Below are positions 35,317 through 45,933 of a DNA stretch of 64,000 nt, piece by piece. Source of the stretch: Euglena gracilis (Eukaryota > Euglenida > Euglenophyceae > Euglenales); assembly GCA_039621445.1 (NCBI GenBank), contig CP154956.1, positions 78,302,474-78,366,473 on the forward strand, read 5' to 3'. Made by a program: the position numbers and the translations under genes. Positions within the stretch are counted from its first letter, which is position 1; the number at the start of each line of letters is the position of its first letter. The notes beneath the pieces are model-generated. The model worked only from the letters and a program-made list of their open reading frames with translations, ran no database searches and was not told the origin of the DNA.

Positions 35317-35404
35317 AGATACCTTGGGCGTTCTGTGGCAGATGGTTATTCTGTCACACGGGGAGCTTACCCAAGCTCTTCCATCCAGGCCCTTCTGAGG
35401 CAGG
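35317..35404 (+). CDS. YPSS-repeat protein, exon 3
   Basis: Frame RYLGRSVADGYSVTRGAYPS, then SSIQALLRQ; donor CAGG^GTGAGT (strong), phase 1. The acceptor is CTTACACAG (35,316) if exon 2 ends in phase 0, or GTGAGAG (35,287) if exon 1 joins directly in phase 1. The core D-G-Y-S-V-T-R-x-A-Y-P-S-S-S is repeated almost exactly in the 42.8-kb exon. Confidence 0.7.
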
Positions 35405-36074
35405 GTGAGTGCAATTTAATGCTGTCTGGAACTGGGGGTTAAAATGGGGGGGTGCGCTTGTAGTGAACCGCCACCTTCAGCCCCCGGAGGGTGTGCTGTT
35501 ATTTCGACCCTGCCCTTCTTTTCGGAGGAGTCAGAAAGTTTAGCACTGCAAAAATACAGAAAGAACCACTGGAGGAAGGCCATTTTCGATCATACCACCC
35601 CCACAATGTGCCAGATTAAATTGTGCTGAACTCTTTTCTCTCAGTTTTTCTGAATGAATACATTCTCTTTACTCAGACTTTTGGTTATAATCCCGGGGCT
35701 GCTCTTATTAGGATTAATGAGCAACCATTTCCCACAAATCTTTAATGTTACACCCATTTTGGGCCATTTTCAGATCTTTTTTTTTTGACAATTTGGGACA
35801 TTTTTGTGATAATTTGAATGTTTGAATTTGAATATTGGGCTGATTTGGGTCAACATGAGCATTGTATGGGATTTTAAGCCGTATCATGCCATTTCGGCAA
35901 TTTTTGGGTCACTTTCACAATCTTTGTGCACATTTCTGAGCCATCTTAGGCTATTTGTTTGACCTAGGTCACCTCAGGCTATTTTAGGTCATTTTGGTTT
36001 CTTTGCAACCATTTTGTCTCATTTGTTTTGGTTTTTTTGTGGCATTTTGGTCAGGTTTATACACAGCCAGGTGC

Positions 36075-36215
36075 AGGTCCTGGGCTCTGTGCGGATTTCC
36101 AGAGGTGGTCGCTGTGGAGGTCGGCCCGACCATGGTCGGGCCGACCTGTGGAGGTGGTCGACCGACCTGTGGAGGTCGGGCCGACCAGGTCGGGCCGACC
36201 ACCATTTTTTTGCAC
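36075..36215. repeat. GGTCGGGCCGACC inverted repeat, left arm
   Basis: Rich in the palindrome GGTCGGGCCGACC. The stretch from CAGGTCCTGGGCTCTGTG to GCCGACCTGTGGAGG is repeated in inverse orientation at 38,284-38,398, about 2.1 kb downstream. Confidence 0.8.
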
Positions 36216-36887
36216 TACCCCCCCCCCTTTTTGCATTTTTAAGCCCCCCCCCCCCTGTTCGGTGGGTGGTCGGTGGGCATAAAAATGGTCTGTGGCGGCC
36301 CCAAATCACCCGGAAATGCACTTATGGCCAGTTCTCCCCCCCCCAGGACCATGTCCTGGGGGGGTCCTGGGGGGGGTCCTGGGGGGTCCTTCGGAGGGTG
36401 CTGGGGGGGTCCTGGGGGGGTGCTGTGGGGGTCCTTGGTGGGTCCCGCATTTTTTGGCAGAAATTTTGCAGCACAAGTTCAGGTTATTCTAAAGTGGGTA
36501 CCGCCCCCCGGTGGGTCCTGGGGGGGTCCTAGGGGGGAAACTGGCCATGACTCTCACGAGAGGCAGAAAACTCCCCCTCCACCCATGCGTAGTTTTCTTT
36601 CGGGGGGGGTTTTAAAAGGCGGCGGTTTAATAAAAAGCACAGGGTGGGTAGTTCCCGGGAGTTCGCCGAATAGTGGGCCAACTGGCCCCCCCCCCCCCCC
36701 GTGCCTCACCGACTAGCTGCCGACTAGGCCAACCGACCAATTGGCGTCGTCGGTCGGCCAACCAATTGGCCAGTCAGCCGACTAGTCGGCCGACTAGCCA
36801 GCCCCCCCTTCCAGCCTGCCACCAAATAGTTGAAGGGTCAATCGACCAGCTGAAGGGTCGGTGACTGATGCGTGAAAAAGTGGTACC

Positions 36888-37036
36888 TGCAGGGGACCAG
36901 CTACCCCAAAGAGGCGCCCAACTAGGGTTAATACACATTGGGGGACCCTCGCTCGGCGCCTTCGGCGCCTCGCTCGGGTCCCCCGATGTTTTTAACCCTA
37001 GTTGGGCGCCTCTTTGAGTTCGCTGGGTCCCCTGCA
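36888..37036. repeat. Fold-back element, GAGGCGCCCAACTAGGG arms
   Basis: The left arm CTGCAGGGGACC...AAAGAGGCGCCCAACTAGGG and its inverse CCCTAGTTGGGCGCCTCTTT...GGTCCCCTGCAG surround a GGCGCCTTCGGCGCC hairpin. The whole region could form one long stem. No target duplication was found. Confidence 0.75.
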
Positions 37037-37464
37037 GACACCAATTTAACGACGTTGAGGGGATGGGGTGGGACAGTTAGGGATGGAAACTTGACCCTAA
37101 CCCTATTCCTTTAAATAACGTCATCAACTTTTCAAGTTCTGAATTGCAGCGGCCTTCGGCCAGGCGGCCTTCGGGGCGGATGGCGGTAGACTGGGGGGGG
37201 GGGAGTCGGCCGACTAATGGTCGGTAGCTAGTTGGCGAGACGGGGTAGGTAGGGTATTTGGTAGTCTGACTACCCACTCTAATGTACTAACGGGTCAGTA
37301 CCGCCGACATTTAAGTCCCCCTGAAGAAAATCCCATGCAAACAGGTCGGTGGCTGGTCGGTGGTCATAAACATCGTCTGTGGCGGGCCCAAATCACCCGG
37401 ACATGGTCCGGATGGGTCCAAATAAGTGTCTTACACCAACATAAACACCCCCAGATGGAAATCT

Positions 37465-37693
37465 GGTACTTATCTGTTATCGCACGACACCTTATTTTTT
37501 GGTTATCGCACGACACCTTGTTTTTAGTTCTATGGGGTTATTTAAGGAGTAGGGTTAGGTGCGCACAGGCCATGTAGCGCAACATGGCCTGTGCGCACCT
37601 AACCCTACTCCTTAAATAACCCAATATTAACCCAAAAAAAAGGGCGTCGTGCGATAACCAAAATAAGGTGTCGTGCGATAACAGATAAGTACC
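37465..37693. mobile_element. Near-perfect fold-back element with 8-bp duplication
   Basis: The ends GGTACTTATCTGTTATCGC and GCGATAACAGATAAGTACC are inverted. The centre is a perfect hairpin, GGGTTAGGTGCGCACAGGCC and its complement around AGCGCA (37,576-37,581). GTTATCGCACGACACC is duplicated in each arm. GGAAATCT flanks both sides (37,457-37,464 and 37,694-37,701). No coding capacity. Confidence 0.88.
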
Positions 37694-38283
37694 GGAAATC
37701 TTTGGACGGTGGGGGGTCGGTGGACCCCTGATGGGGGCCCGGAGGGTAAAAAAACAATGATGAAACAGGGATTACATGAAAATCCTTTAGAAATGCAAGC
37801 ATTCTGCATCACGAGAGGCAGGAAACTCCTCCCTCCACCCCCATCCGAACGTCAAATAACAAAATCCCTTCTGAGTTGGCAACATACTCGGGGGATAAGT
37901 TGTTTTTGTGGCTCACTTTTTTCATAGGCGGGGGGGGGGGGGGGGGCTCCGCCCCCCCCCCCCGCACCCCCCCCTCAAATAACAAAATCCCCTCTATGTT
38001 GGCAACATACTCGGAGGGTTAAATCCTTTTTGTGCAAAATTTTGCAATTATATTGAAAATCCGATGGGGAGAGGTGTTCTTTTGCCAAAAGTGGCCCAAA
38101 ATGGGCAATTCCCCCCCCACGTTTTTGCATATTCACCCCCGATTGGGGGGTTCTGGAGCCATTTAAGTGGGTTTTGACTGGTTTTGGGGTGATTTGGACA
38201 AAAAAAATTTCAGGGGGGGGCTTATATTTCCAGAAGGGGGGGGGGGGGGGGAGGGAAAAAAAATGGAGGTGGGGCGGAACAGG

Positions 38284-38398
38284 TGGGCCCGACCCCCACA
38301 GGTCGATAAGGTCGGGCCGACCATTGGTCGGGCCGACCAGGTCGGCCCGACCTCCACAGCGACCACCTCCGGAAATCCGCTCGGGGCCCAGGTCCTGG
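38284..38398. repeat. GGTCGGGCCGACC inverted repeat, right arm
   Basis: Inverse copy of 36,075-36,215: GCCGACC/GGTCGGG palindromes followed by ACCACCTCCGGAAATCCGC and CCCAGGTCCTGG. Confidence 0.8.
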
Positions 38399-38599
38399 AA
38401 TCAATGGTATATCCAAATCTGCATTCATTCTATCCATTACATCCACTCCAGTACTGCATCCAAGTACTGGAGCAAGGAAGACCAAGAGGGAAGGCAATTG
38501 TGGCTGGCTAGATGAATTTGGGCAAATGTCAAAGGTGGCCAAAAGTGGACAAAAGTGGGGTGGACCAATTTCCCCTCTGTTACCCGCCCCCCCCCCCTC

Positions 38600-38815
38600 C
38601 CCTTGCCGTATGACCACCCCTCATTTACGACCCCCCCCCGGCCGCAGGTTAGCAGGTCATGGGGGTGTTTATGACCCCCCCCTGGTCGCAGGTTGCAGGT
38701 TGCGAAAATTTTAACACCACTTTACCTACGACCGCCCCCTCATTTACGACCCCCCCCCGGTCGCAGGTTGCAGGTTATGGGGGTGCTACCCCGCCCCCCC
38801 CCCCCCCCCGGTCAA
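38600..38815. repeat. GTCGCAGGTTGCAGG repeat, copy 2
   Basis: Same units as at 8,174-8,365: CCCCTCATTTACGACC, CCGGTCGCAGGTTGCAGG and TTTACCTACGACCGCCCC in the same order. It ends 50 bases before exon 4 of the YPSS-repeat gene. Confidence 0.7.
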
Positions 38816-38865
38816 ACCCTGCAGGGGCCATTGGGGGGGGGGGGAGGCCATCCATTTGAAGGCAG

Positions 38866-39021
38866 GGAGCATCAACATCTCCACGATGACAAACATGGTT
38901 GGAAAGGGGTCTGTTTTCATTGTCCGCCCTGCCGGAGGCTATTATGCAGATGATTATGTTGTCCCACGGAGAGCCTATCCAGGATCTTACATCGCAAGCA
39001 GGCCAGGAAGCTATGCTGCAG
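38866..39021 (+). CDS. YPSS-repeat protein, exon 4
   Basis: Acceptor TGAAGGCAG, donor GCTGCAG^GTGTGT; phase 1 at both ends, 156 bases. The frame reads SINISTMTNMVGKGSVFIVR, PAGGYYADDYVVPRRAYPGS and YIASRPGSYAA. The R-P-A-G-x-Y-Y-A-D-(D/E)-Y block recurs in exon 6. No signal peptide or membrane helix is visible. Symmetric phase makes this exon easy to duplicate or skip. Confidence 0.75.
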
Positions 39022-39280
39022 GTGTGTCAAATCTTGTGAAAAGTTTTTTGTTGAATTCCTGCTTCAGGCCTCCAGACTCATTATATATTTTCCCAAATCC
39101 AGCCTGGCTTTTTCCTGCTTTAGAAGAATGAAAAAAAATCTGTCAGCTTCCTGAAGTGCAACTGGACATTCACGGATTTTTGTCCTTACCCTCAGACAGT
39201 TTTTTTTTTTAATTTATGGGGGGCGAGGAGAGGCAGGGATCGACCCTCTGTGTTGGAGGGGGGGTCCGGGATGCCAACAC

Positions 39281-39440
39281 CAGGGTTTGATATAAGGAGG
39301 GCGTACATGGTTTAGGTGGGGGGTGTCCCCCACCCCCCCCCCCCTCCTGGCCCGCAGGGGGGTCCGGACCACCCCCCCCCCCCCCACCTGCCAGGGGGGT
39401 CCGGACCGACCCTCGGGGGGGGGGGGGTTCCCGGGACCCC
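39281..39440. repeat. TATAAGGAGGGCGTACATGG repeat, copy 1
   Basis: TATAAGGAGGGCGTACATGG then TTTAGGTGGGG...CCTGGC..GCAGGGGGGTCCG is shared with 52,574-52,710. Both copies are followed by a CCGGCGC...GCGCCGG hairpin and AAAATTTT-rich sequence. Confidence 0.75.
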
Positions 39441-40218
39441 CCCCCAAAAGGGTCAATTTTTTCCTCCGGCGCTTCGCGCCGAAAATTTTTTGCATTTTTT
39501 GGCACATTTTTGCCCAAAAAGTGCCCAAAATGGCGCTTTTGGTCGTTTTGGGGGGTCAAAAATTTTCGGCCCGGCCATTTTTGGTTTATATCCCGGTCCC
39601 TCAAGTCTTTCAAAAAGCACAAATGGTGCCATAACCCAGAACTTTTGAACTGCGCATCACTCTGGATAAGCCTAACTCCCAAGTTCGGATCACTTCAGAA
39701 AATTGCGGATAACAACGGATATGAGGTCTGGCATGGCTAACAAGCACTTTTGACGAAGGGAGGGGTCATACATAAGTGTATATCAGCATGTGTTGGATGC
39801 ACGCCGTATTCTTTTTGATTGTGGATTTAGGACATTTGAGAGGTTTAATTACATTTAATCTATCTGATCCTATGGCATTTCAACCTTTTTTGGATGGTTG
39901 GCCAGTCAATATAAGCGTTTGACCCCCCCCCCCAACTACAGATCAGCACCAATCCCTGCAAAACCCTATGGTGTGGGTCTTGCTCCCACTTGTCCTCCCA
40001 CCCGACCCCCCCCCCAAAAATCTGGACATCTAAGGGCATTTCCCGAAACCGGTGCAGCGCTGAAACCCATACCCAGGCCTCCGGCCTAAACCCGACCCCC
40101 TTGGGCAAGGCAGAACGTGACACAGCCAAACAGCCAGGGTGGTGGGTGGGGGTCGTCCCCAGGGGGGGGGGAGGGGGGGTAGGGTGGGTGGGTCTGGCCG
40201 AGCCCCCCCATCAGCACA

Positions 40219-41480
40219 GTGAAAAGTCTAAGCAGGCCAGGGGAAACGGTATCCCTTTCAGCAGACAATCAGGTAATTTATCATTACCTGACAAAAGGGG
40301 GGGGGCAGAAAAGACCCTTTCAACAGCCTTCTAAGGCCATTTTTCAAATGGTGCATGAAAAACAATTTAAACCTACAAGTGAAACGGGTTCCTTCACAGG
40401 AATGCTTAGCAGACCCCATAAGCAGGTGGGAGTCAGACAGGGGGGACTACTCACTGGACCCCCAGCTCTTTCAATGGCTAAGGCAGCATTTCAAAGATTT
40501 CATAAATTTGGAAACAGATTTATTTGCCTCCCCAGGCAACAAAAAACTGCCCAATTTTGTGGCCCGATGGCCCCACTGGGAGGCCAGGGCAGTGGATGCC
40601 CTCCAATGTCCCCTGGACAACATGGGGGGACTTTATGCAAACCCCCCTTGGTCAATCATTCAGCAGTTTCTCCCACGATTGAGAATGTTTCCCCAGACCA
40701 AAGTTTTGATGGTCACCCCCTTTTGGGATTCAGCCACATGGTGGCCCCAATTTATAAAGATGAAAGTGCCAGGGACCCCCTGCCTGAAAATCACCCCCTA
40801 CATGGGCATGTTCAAAAACTGCAGGGGGGAGAAAATGCCACCCCCCAGATGCCCCTCCTTTGCATGATTTGCTCAGGCAAATTCTGGAGGGGAAACAAAT
40901 TCAAAATACAACCATTGACGATTTCCTGGAGAGAAACCCCAGCTTAAAGCGTTATCAAAGCGCTTTTACACTTTTATGGGTAATCTTGGAAAAATGGGGG
41001 TACCCCCCCCTGAAGCCACACCTGACCAAGTGGCTGACGCTTTGATACAATTATTTCAATTTTCCAAGTCCCAGGCCCGTAATGCCTACAGTGCAATGCC
41101 TTTGATTCCTGGGTTTGGTGGACTGAGATTCCACACCATGTTGGCACCTTACAAGAGGCTCTGGAACCAAAATCTGGAAAAGTATGGTGCTTTTTGGGAT
41201 CCCCTCCCAATCCTCTTGGGGCTGGCTCAAGCCCCCTTTCCCACTGATATTTGTACATTACGTACACAACTTATTTTTTGCTCACGAATCCTCTGTTTAT
41301 ACAGAAGCTCAGATTTGGAGAGGATCAAACGTACCACCAGTGTGTTGGGCAAGGCGCCCTACATCAAAATCAGGCGTAAAGGCCAGAAATTCCATAAGTG
41401 TGAAAGAGTTGTGTCCATTCCACAATGCCCCAAAATAAGCCCATTTCATTTGATGATGTCTTATGTTGCAGCAACAAGGA
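40219..41480 (+). pseudogene. Broken DIRS-like retrotransposon: RNase H and tyrosine recombinase
   Basis: The RNase H end reads DNQVIYHYLTKGGG (about 40,264), then in a shifted frame LADPISRWESDRGDYSLDP and ETDLFASPGNKKLPNF...AVDAL...YANPPWSIIQQFL, the tail typical of DIRS elements. From 40,976 the frame reads SQARNAYSAMPLIPGFGGLR and LRTQLIFCSRILCLYRSSDL, a tyrosine-recombinase core with the first catalytic Arg (RSSDL). At least two frameshifts break it, and it stops near 41,480 at other repeat DNA, before the remaining catalytic residues. It lies in sense in intron 4 of the YPSS-repeat gene. Confidence 0.85.
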
Positions 41481-41486
41481 TAGTTT

Positions 41487-41667
41487 TTGGCGCCGAAAAT
41501 TTTTGGAAAAGGTGCTATTTTAGCACTTTTCGCGATTTTTCGGCCATTTTTTTGTGGGTCCCCAAGACCGACCCCCCCCCCCCCCCCGGGGCCCCCCCCC
41601 CCCCGAGGGGGCGGGGCGGGGGGACCCCCCCTCCCACCCCCCCCCCCCGGTCTTAAAAAAACCCTGC
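41487..41667. mobile_element. Probable CAGGG...element, reverse orientation
   Basis: Starting GGCGCCGAAAATTTTTGG and ending CGGTCTTAAAAAAACCCTG, this shows the core and one end of the family seen at 30,077 and 50,762, in reverse. The left end is degraded and no duplication is apparent. It truncates the DIRS-like fragment. Confidence 0.55.
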
Positions 41668-42569
41668 CCCCCCACCCCCTGCATGGTGGGTGGGGGGGGG
41701 GGGTCCACCACCTTCTGGTGGCACCAGCTTTTGGACCCCAAAATTTTTTCCCGGCACTTTTGGCGCGGGGTGTATTTTGGGCCCATTTTGGGACCCATAT
41801 AGGAGGTCCTGCCCCTGGGGGTCGGAATGATGAGAGTTAGGTGCATTACCCACAGGGTTTCCCATTTCTGAGTCTTCTTCGAAGGTTTATTCTCTGTTTG
41901 CACTTTCACTTTTTTTCTCCTCAAAGTGCCCTCCTTCAATTGTTTTTTTAAAAATCCTGGCCAAAAAGGTGAATGTCTTTGGCATGCTTCACTGTGAAAA
42001 ATCAGGCAACCACCAGCACTGAAAGGGTCACACCACATGGCACAAGATGCGTTGAATGTGGGGCAGATAGGGTTCCACTCTTATGCCATAAGGATTTCAC
42101 CCAACCCGGCCTCTGGTATTTTCATGTATGGACACCCTGTCCTTGTTTGTTTGAGTTTCTTTCAAACTCTGGTGCTGCAGTGGTGATTTCATTTAATTGC
42201 GCATACGGAACCCTCAATGGAGACCAATCTTGAAGTGGGAAGTGGACGTATTTACGGTGCCACCAGTAAAATAAAAACGTAAGGGTTTCAAAGAGTTGCT
42301 CGCATCCGGGAAGAAAGTGCTTGTTGTCGATTTGGACAGGGATTTTTGCCCATCCCCATCATAGGTTCATCTGACGCTGGGAGTTCAAGAGTGGCTGGAT
42401 GGGTTCGGACCGCTCTGATGGTTTGGGACTGTTGGGACCCCCCCCCCCAGGCGGCATGTCAGTCTGACTTTGCCGAAGGACAAGTTGTGAATTTTTACCC
42501 CCTTTTTTTAAAAAAAGGGGGAATTTTCACCCTTTGTTAAGGGTTTAAGCCGATTTTTGGGCGGGGTTT

Positions 42570-42655
42570 TGGGTCTGTGGGTGGGTGTGGGTGTGGGAGT
42601 GGGTGTGGGTGTGTGGGTGTGTTGTGGTGTGTGCAGCGTGCGCGCGTGTGGGGGG
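42570..42655. repeat. GGGTGTGG simple repeat
   Basis: Tandem GTGGGTGTGG units; the glycine/valine/cysteine-rich frames here are by-products. Confidence 0.85.
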
Positions 42656-42810
42656 TTGCATGTTGTGGGTGGGTTTCAGGAAAAAAGTGGGTGGGTTGTT
42701 GGGCCCAGGAACAAGTGCCCCCACCTGGGAGATATTACCTGAATCTATGGTCCTCATAATGTGGCCACAAAGGTGATTTCAATCTAATTTATGATCATTT
42801 GTTTCTGCAG

Positions 42811-42918
42811 ATGGCTACACTGTGACAAGACAAGCATACCCAAGCTCCTCCGGCCAAACCTTTTCTGCAAACCTTTTCTTTTGGATTGGGTCAGAATCTG
42901 ATGGGTGGTTCCTGATAG
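42811..42918 (+). CDS. YPSS-repeat protein, exon 5
   Basis: Strong acceptor TTTGTTTCTGCAG. The first two bases complete a phase-1 codon (G+AT = Asp), giving DGYTVTRQAYPSSSGQTF, then SANLFFWIGSESDGWFLI. The near-identity of DGYTVTRQAYPSSS with DGYSVTRGAYPSSS of exon 3 shows duplication of a module. A donor GATAG^GTTCCA keeps phase 1, but the 3' end is less certain than the 5' end. Confidence 0.65.
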
Positions 42919-43848
42919 GTTCCATACAGCCGTGTGTGTCCTCCCCCTCCTCCCAGACCTCCCCACAAGATGCGCCTTTCCACAAGCAAAGGTTTGGTGT
43001 TGTACAAAGAGGGGGGATTGAAATCAGAGAAATCAGAGATTTTTAATATTGCAGGGAATTGTGGAAAACTGCAGAAAACTTGACAGATCCAAATCTAGCA
43101 TTACAGCCACGTCCATGTGCGGTGACAATCAGGGGGTGTTCAGTGAACATGGAGGACACATTCATTGAACCCCTGAGTTGCCCACCCTGAGAGGATGGCC
43201 CTCACCTCTAATTGACCGACGGGGATCATTACGTTATGTATTATTGCACTACGCCCATTAATTGTTGGTGCACCCCAAAATTTTTGGAAAAAATACGTAT
43301 CTGAGCCAGGGTGGGTCCACGTGGATGCCTTGTTGGAGGTATGCAGAACATAGCCCCTCCCCAGATGCAGAACGTAGCCCCTCCACAGGCCTTCTGGACG
43401 GCAGCAAGCCGTCGGCGTACAGAGAGCCACAAGTTGCACACAAATGCTGGAGGTACACCAGCCCAGGCTTGCTGAACGCCGAGCCACAACTCTCTGCCAG
43501 CACCCTGCATGGTTTGCCCGGCACAGGGTGAAACTCCTGCCAGGGTGGCCGGCGTGCAGCCCAGACCTTAACGTTGTTCAGCACGCCTGGGCGTTGATCG
43601 ACCGCCAGCTCGTTGCGACTCAGCGTTCAGCAAGCCTGGGCTGGTGTACCTCCAGCATTTGTACGCAACTTCCATGCCCCGACAGTTTGCTGCCGTCCGG
43701 AAGGCCTGGGGATGGGCTACCCCCAATTGAGGGGTGTTAGGGCCGCTGAGGCACTTTCGCGCAAGGCCGTGATGGTGCCTGCTTCTGATGCCTTTGCATT
43801 CTGCATACCTCCATCAAGGCATTCACGTGGACCCACCCTGGCTCAGAT

Positions 43849-44624
43849 CAGGAATTTGCTTAAGGGATTGCAACCCCCCCCCTGGGGGGGCTGGACCAGA
43901 CAATTGCTTAAGCACTGTCCCACCCCCCCCCCCCGGGGGGTGGGTGACTGGTTTTTTCAGAGTGACTGACTGGTTTTGGGCCCGGACCCCCTCCCCCCCC
44001 GGGGGGGGGGTCGGCCAGGAGTGGGCAAAAGTGGCTTGAGTGACCCCGGCGCCGAAGGCACCGGAAAAATTTTTTGGCCTAAAATGGCCTAAAGTGACTG
44101 GAAAGTGGCCGTTTTTCTGAGTGGCCGACCCCCCCCCACCCCGGGGGGGGGTAGTGACTGGCTGGTTTTTTGAAAATGAGTGACTGACTGGTTTTTAAAA
44201 AAGTGGAGTGACCCCCCTCCCCCCCCCCCCGGGGGTCGGTAAGCAATTGTATGGGCTGGACTGCAGCTAGTCCAAATTTGGCCAGTGGGATTTCTAGCAG
44301 ACCCCCCCGGGGGGGCCTGCTAGCAGGGCTAGCTAGTGGAATTTTTTTTTCCAGTGATCAGCGCGAAGCGCCGGAAAATTTTTTTGGGACCCCCCAAAAA
44401 TGGCCAAAAATGCCCGTTTCTGGCCATTTTTGGGAATTTTTGGAACAAAATCAGCCAAAAACCTATTAAAAACCTCATTTCCACCTCGGCACGCAGCGCC
44501 GGAAGAAAATTTTTTTTCCAGTGGGGGGACCCTCAGACCCCCCCCCCCGGGGGGGAGGGGGTCTAGCAAGTCCATTTTTTCCAGTGCTAGCCAGAACCCC
44601 CCGGGGTCCTTAAGCAAATGCCTG
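43849..44624. mobile_element. hAT-like element, CAGGAATTTGCTTAAGG ends, host of a nested copy
   Basis: Ends CAGGAATTTGCTTAAGG and CCTTAAGCAAATGCCTG are inverted; GCTCAGAT flanks both sides (43,841-43,848; 44,625-44,632). It is inserted in the right arm of the Tc1/mariner remnant and is itself interrupted at 43,897-44,253. Its interior has CAGCGCGAAGCGCCGG followed by AAAATTTTTTT. Confidence 0.85.
43897..44253. mobile_element. hAT-like short element, family A, copy 1
   Basis: Starts CAGACAATTGCTTA, ends TAAGCAATTGTATG; flanked by GGCTGGAC (43,889-43,896; 44,254-44,261). 357 bases, no ORF. The interior repeats GTGACTGACTGGTTTT, three C/G tract pairs and the hairpin GGCGCCGAAGGCACCGG. It is nearly identical to copies at 49,411 and 57,299. 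Confidence 0.92.
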
Positions 44625-45084
44625 GCTCAGATGCGTATTTTTTCAAATTTTTTTGGGGTGCACCAATAATTAATGGACATAATGTATATATTAAACACTG
44701 GCACAGCCAAAGTGCCCACACATATAAACCACTGAAAGGCAACTTGACATTTTTGAGTTTTCTTGGTTTGCATTTGGATATAAAGTGAGAGGGATTTCGG
44801 AATAAATGCTCAAAATCTGTTGATTTTGAGCCAGCCTGGATGATTGGAGTATCCAAACCTCCCCCTCCCCAGGAGTGGCTGAAATATTCTAATGCCTGGA
44901 TTTTTGAACATGGAAAACTTCTGGGGTGTCAGGGTGCTGGGGGGGAGGTGGATTATTGGCAGATTTTGAAATTGCTAATTAATAACTAACATTAATTAAT
45001 TAATAATTTGTAATTATTTTTTAAAAAAGAATCATGATGATTAAAATAAAATTCCCCAGCCGGGAGTGGAAAACGGTTGCTTGA

Positions 45085-45202
45085 ATCATCCGTCCCGCTG
45101 GAAGTTATTATGCGGACGAGTACGTCACGCGAAGCGTTTATCCGGGATCTCGCATTGTTGGATCTTACTCAGAGTTGAGGACTGGTCCTGGAACAATCTC
45201 AG
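45085..45202 (+). CDS. YPSS-repeat protein, exon 6
   Basis: Frame IIRPAGSYYADEYVTRSVYP, then GSRIVGSYSELRTGPGTIS; strong donor CTCAG^GTACGT in phase 1. It parallels IVRPAGGYYADDYVVPRRAY of exon 4. Upstream, DNA alignment with exon 4 continues but puts a TGA at 45,082-45,084 in frame, and no AG with the right phase was found. The 5' border is therefore open: a base error, a cryptic border or decay. Confidence 0.6.
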
Positions 45203-45632
45203 GTACGTTTGCTTTGTACCGCACCACACCTCTCCGCTGGATGTTAGATCTTTCAGGTATTTTGCTTCATCACAACGCCCCTCCCCCCATTGATTTGTGA
45301 CAGACATTCCGGCGATTTCCAAATAAACAGGTTGGCCTGATACCTGAATACATCAGGGGATGCGGTGGCTGAATATGTGCAGGGTTGCAGGCGTTTCTCA
45401 AGTGAAAAAAAGAGCAGCCAGCCAGCACCTTGCTCCCCCCGGAGGGGGGTCCATCTGGCCGGGCGGAAAAAAGGTGCTGCCCCCCCCCCCCAGTGGAGGT
45501 CCGGCCGGCTGTCAGCTGGGCCAAAGAGGAATCCAAAACCTGTTGGGAAAAGCCGAGTTTAGCTGGGTTGGATTCTTTCAGCCACAAATTTGAGAATAAT
45601 TCTTTAAAAAAATGACATCAATCTTTTTTCAG

Positions 45633-45700
45633 AAGGTGAACTGCAGCAGCGCTTCCGAGAACAACACCCTTACATGTTCAAGCCAGATGGCACTTTGAAG
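45633..45700 (+). CDS. YPSS-repeat protein, exon 7
   Basis: Acceptor ATCTTTTTTCAG, donor TTGAAG^GTATGC. It starts with two bases completing phase 1 (G+AA = Glu) and reads EGELQQRFREQHPYMFKPDG, then TLK, ending in phase 0. Canonical borders and matching phases on both sides make this firm as an exon. Confidence 0.75.
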
Positions 45701-45933
45701 GTATGCGGTGGCTTTTCTCTTGTCCTTGTGTCTGCCCAAGCAGGCGGAACCCTAGGGGGGGTTCGAAGGACAGTAGGCCGGAGGTTGCCGCAAAAATGGG
45801 CTTCACATCCTCGGCATGCTTTTGGTCATTCCTGGTCCTCCAATGTGGAGGTTCTTTTTAACAGGGGTGTTCGGGGGTTAGGTGGGGAGGGTGTCCCCTC
45901 ACAGGCATAGATCCATTAACCCAACACACGCAG

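Larger units (their letters stand above)
43237..44690 (+). mobile_element. Tc1/mariner-like remnant, inverted-duplicated
   Basis: A transposase piece at about 43,540-43,620 reads LLPGWPACSPDLNVVQHAWA, the W-P-x-x-S-P-D-L-N block of Tc1/mariner catalytic domains. Around it the DNA is an inverted repeat: GGTGCACCCCAAAATTTTTGG...CAGGGTGGGTCCACGTGG on the left returns inverted on the right, with the right arm interrupted between CTCAGAT (43,848) and GCGTATTTTT (44,632) by the nested elements. No full transposase ORF remains. Confidence 0.75.
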
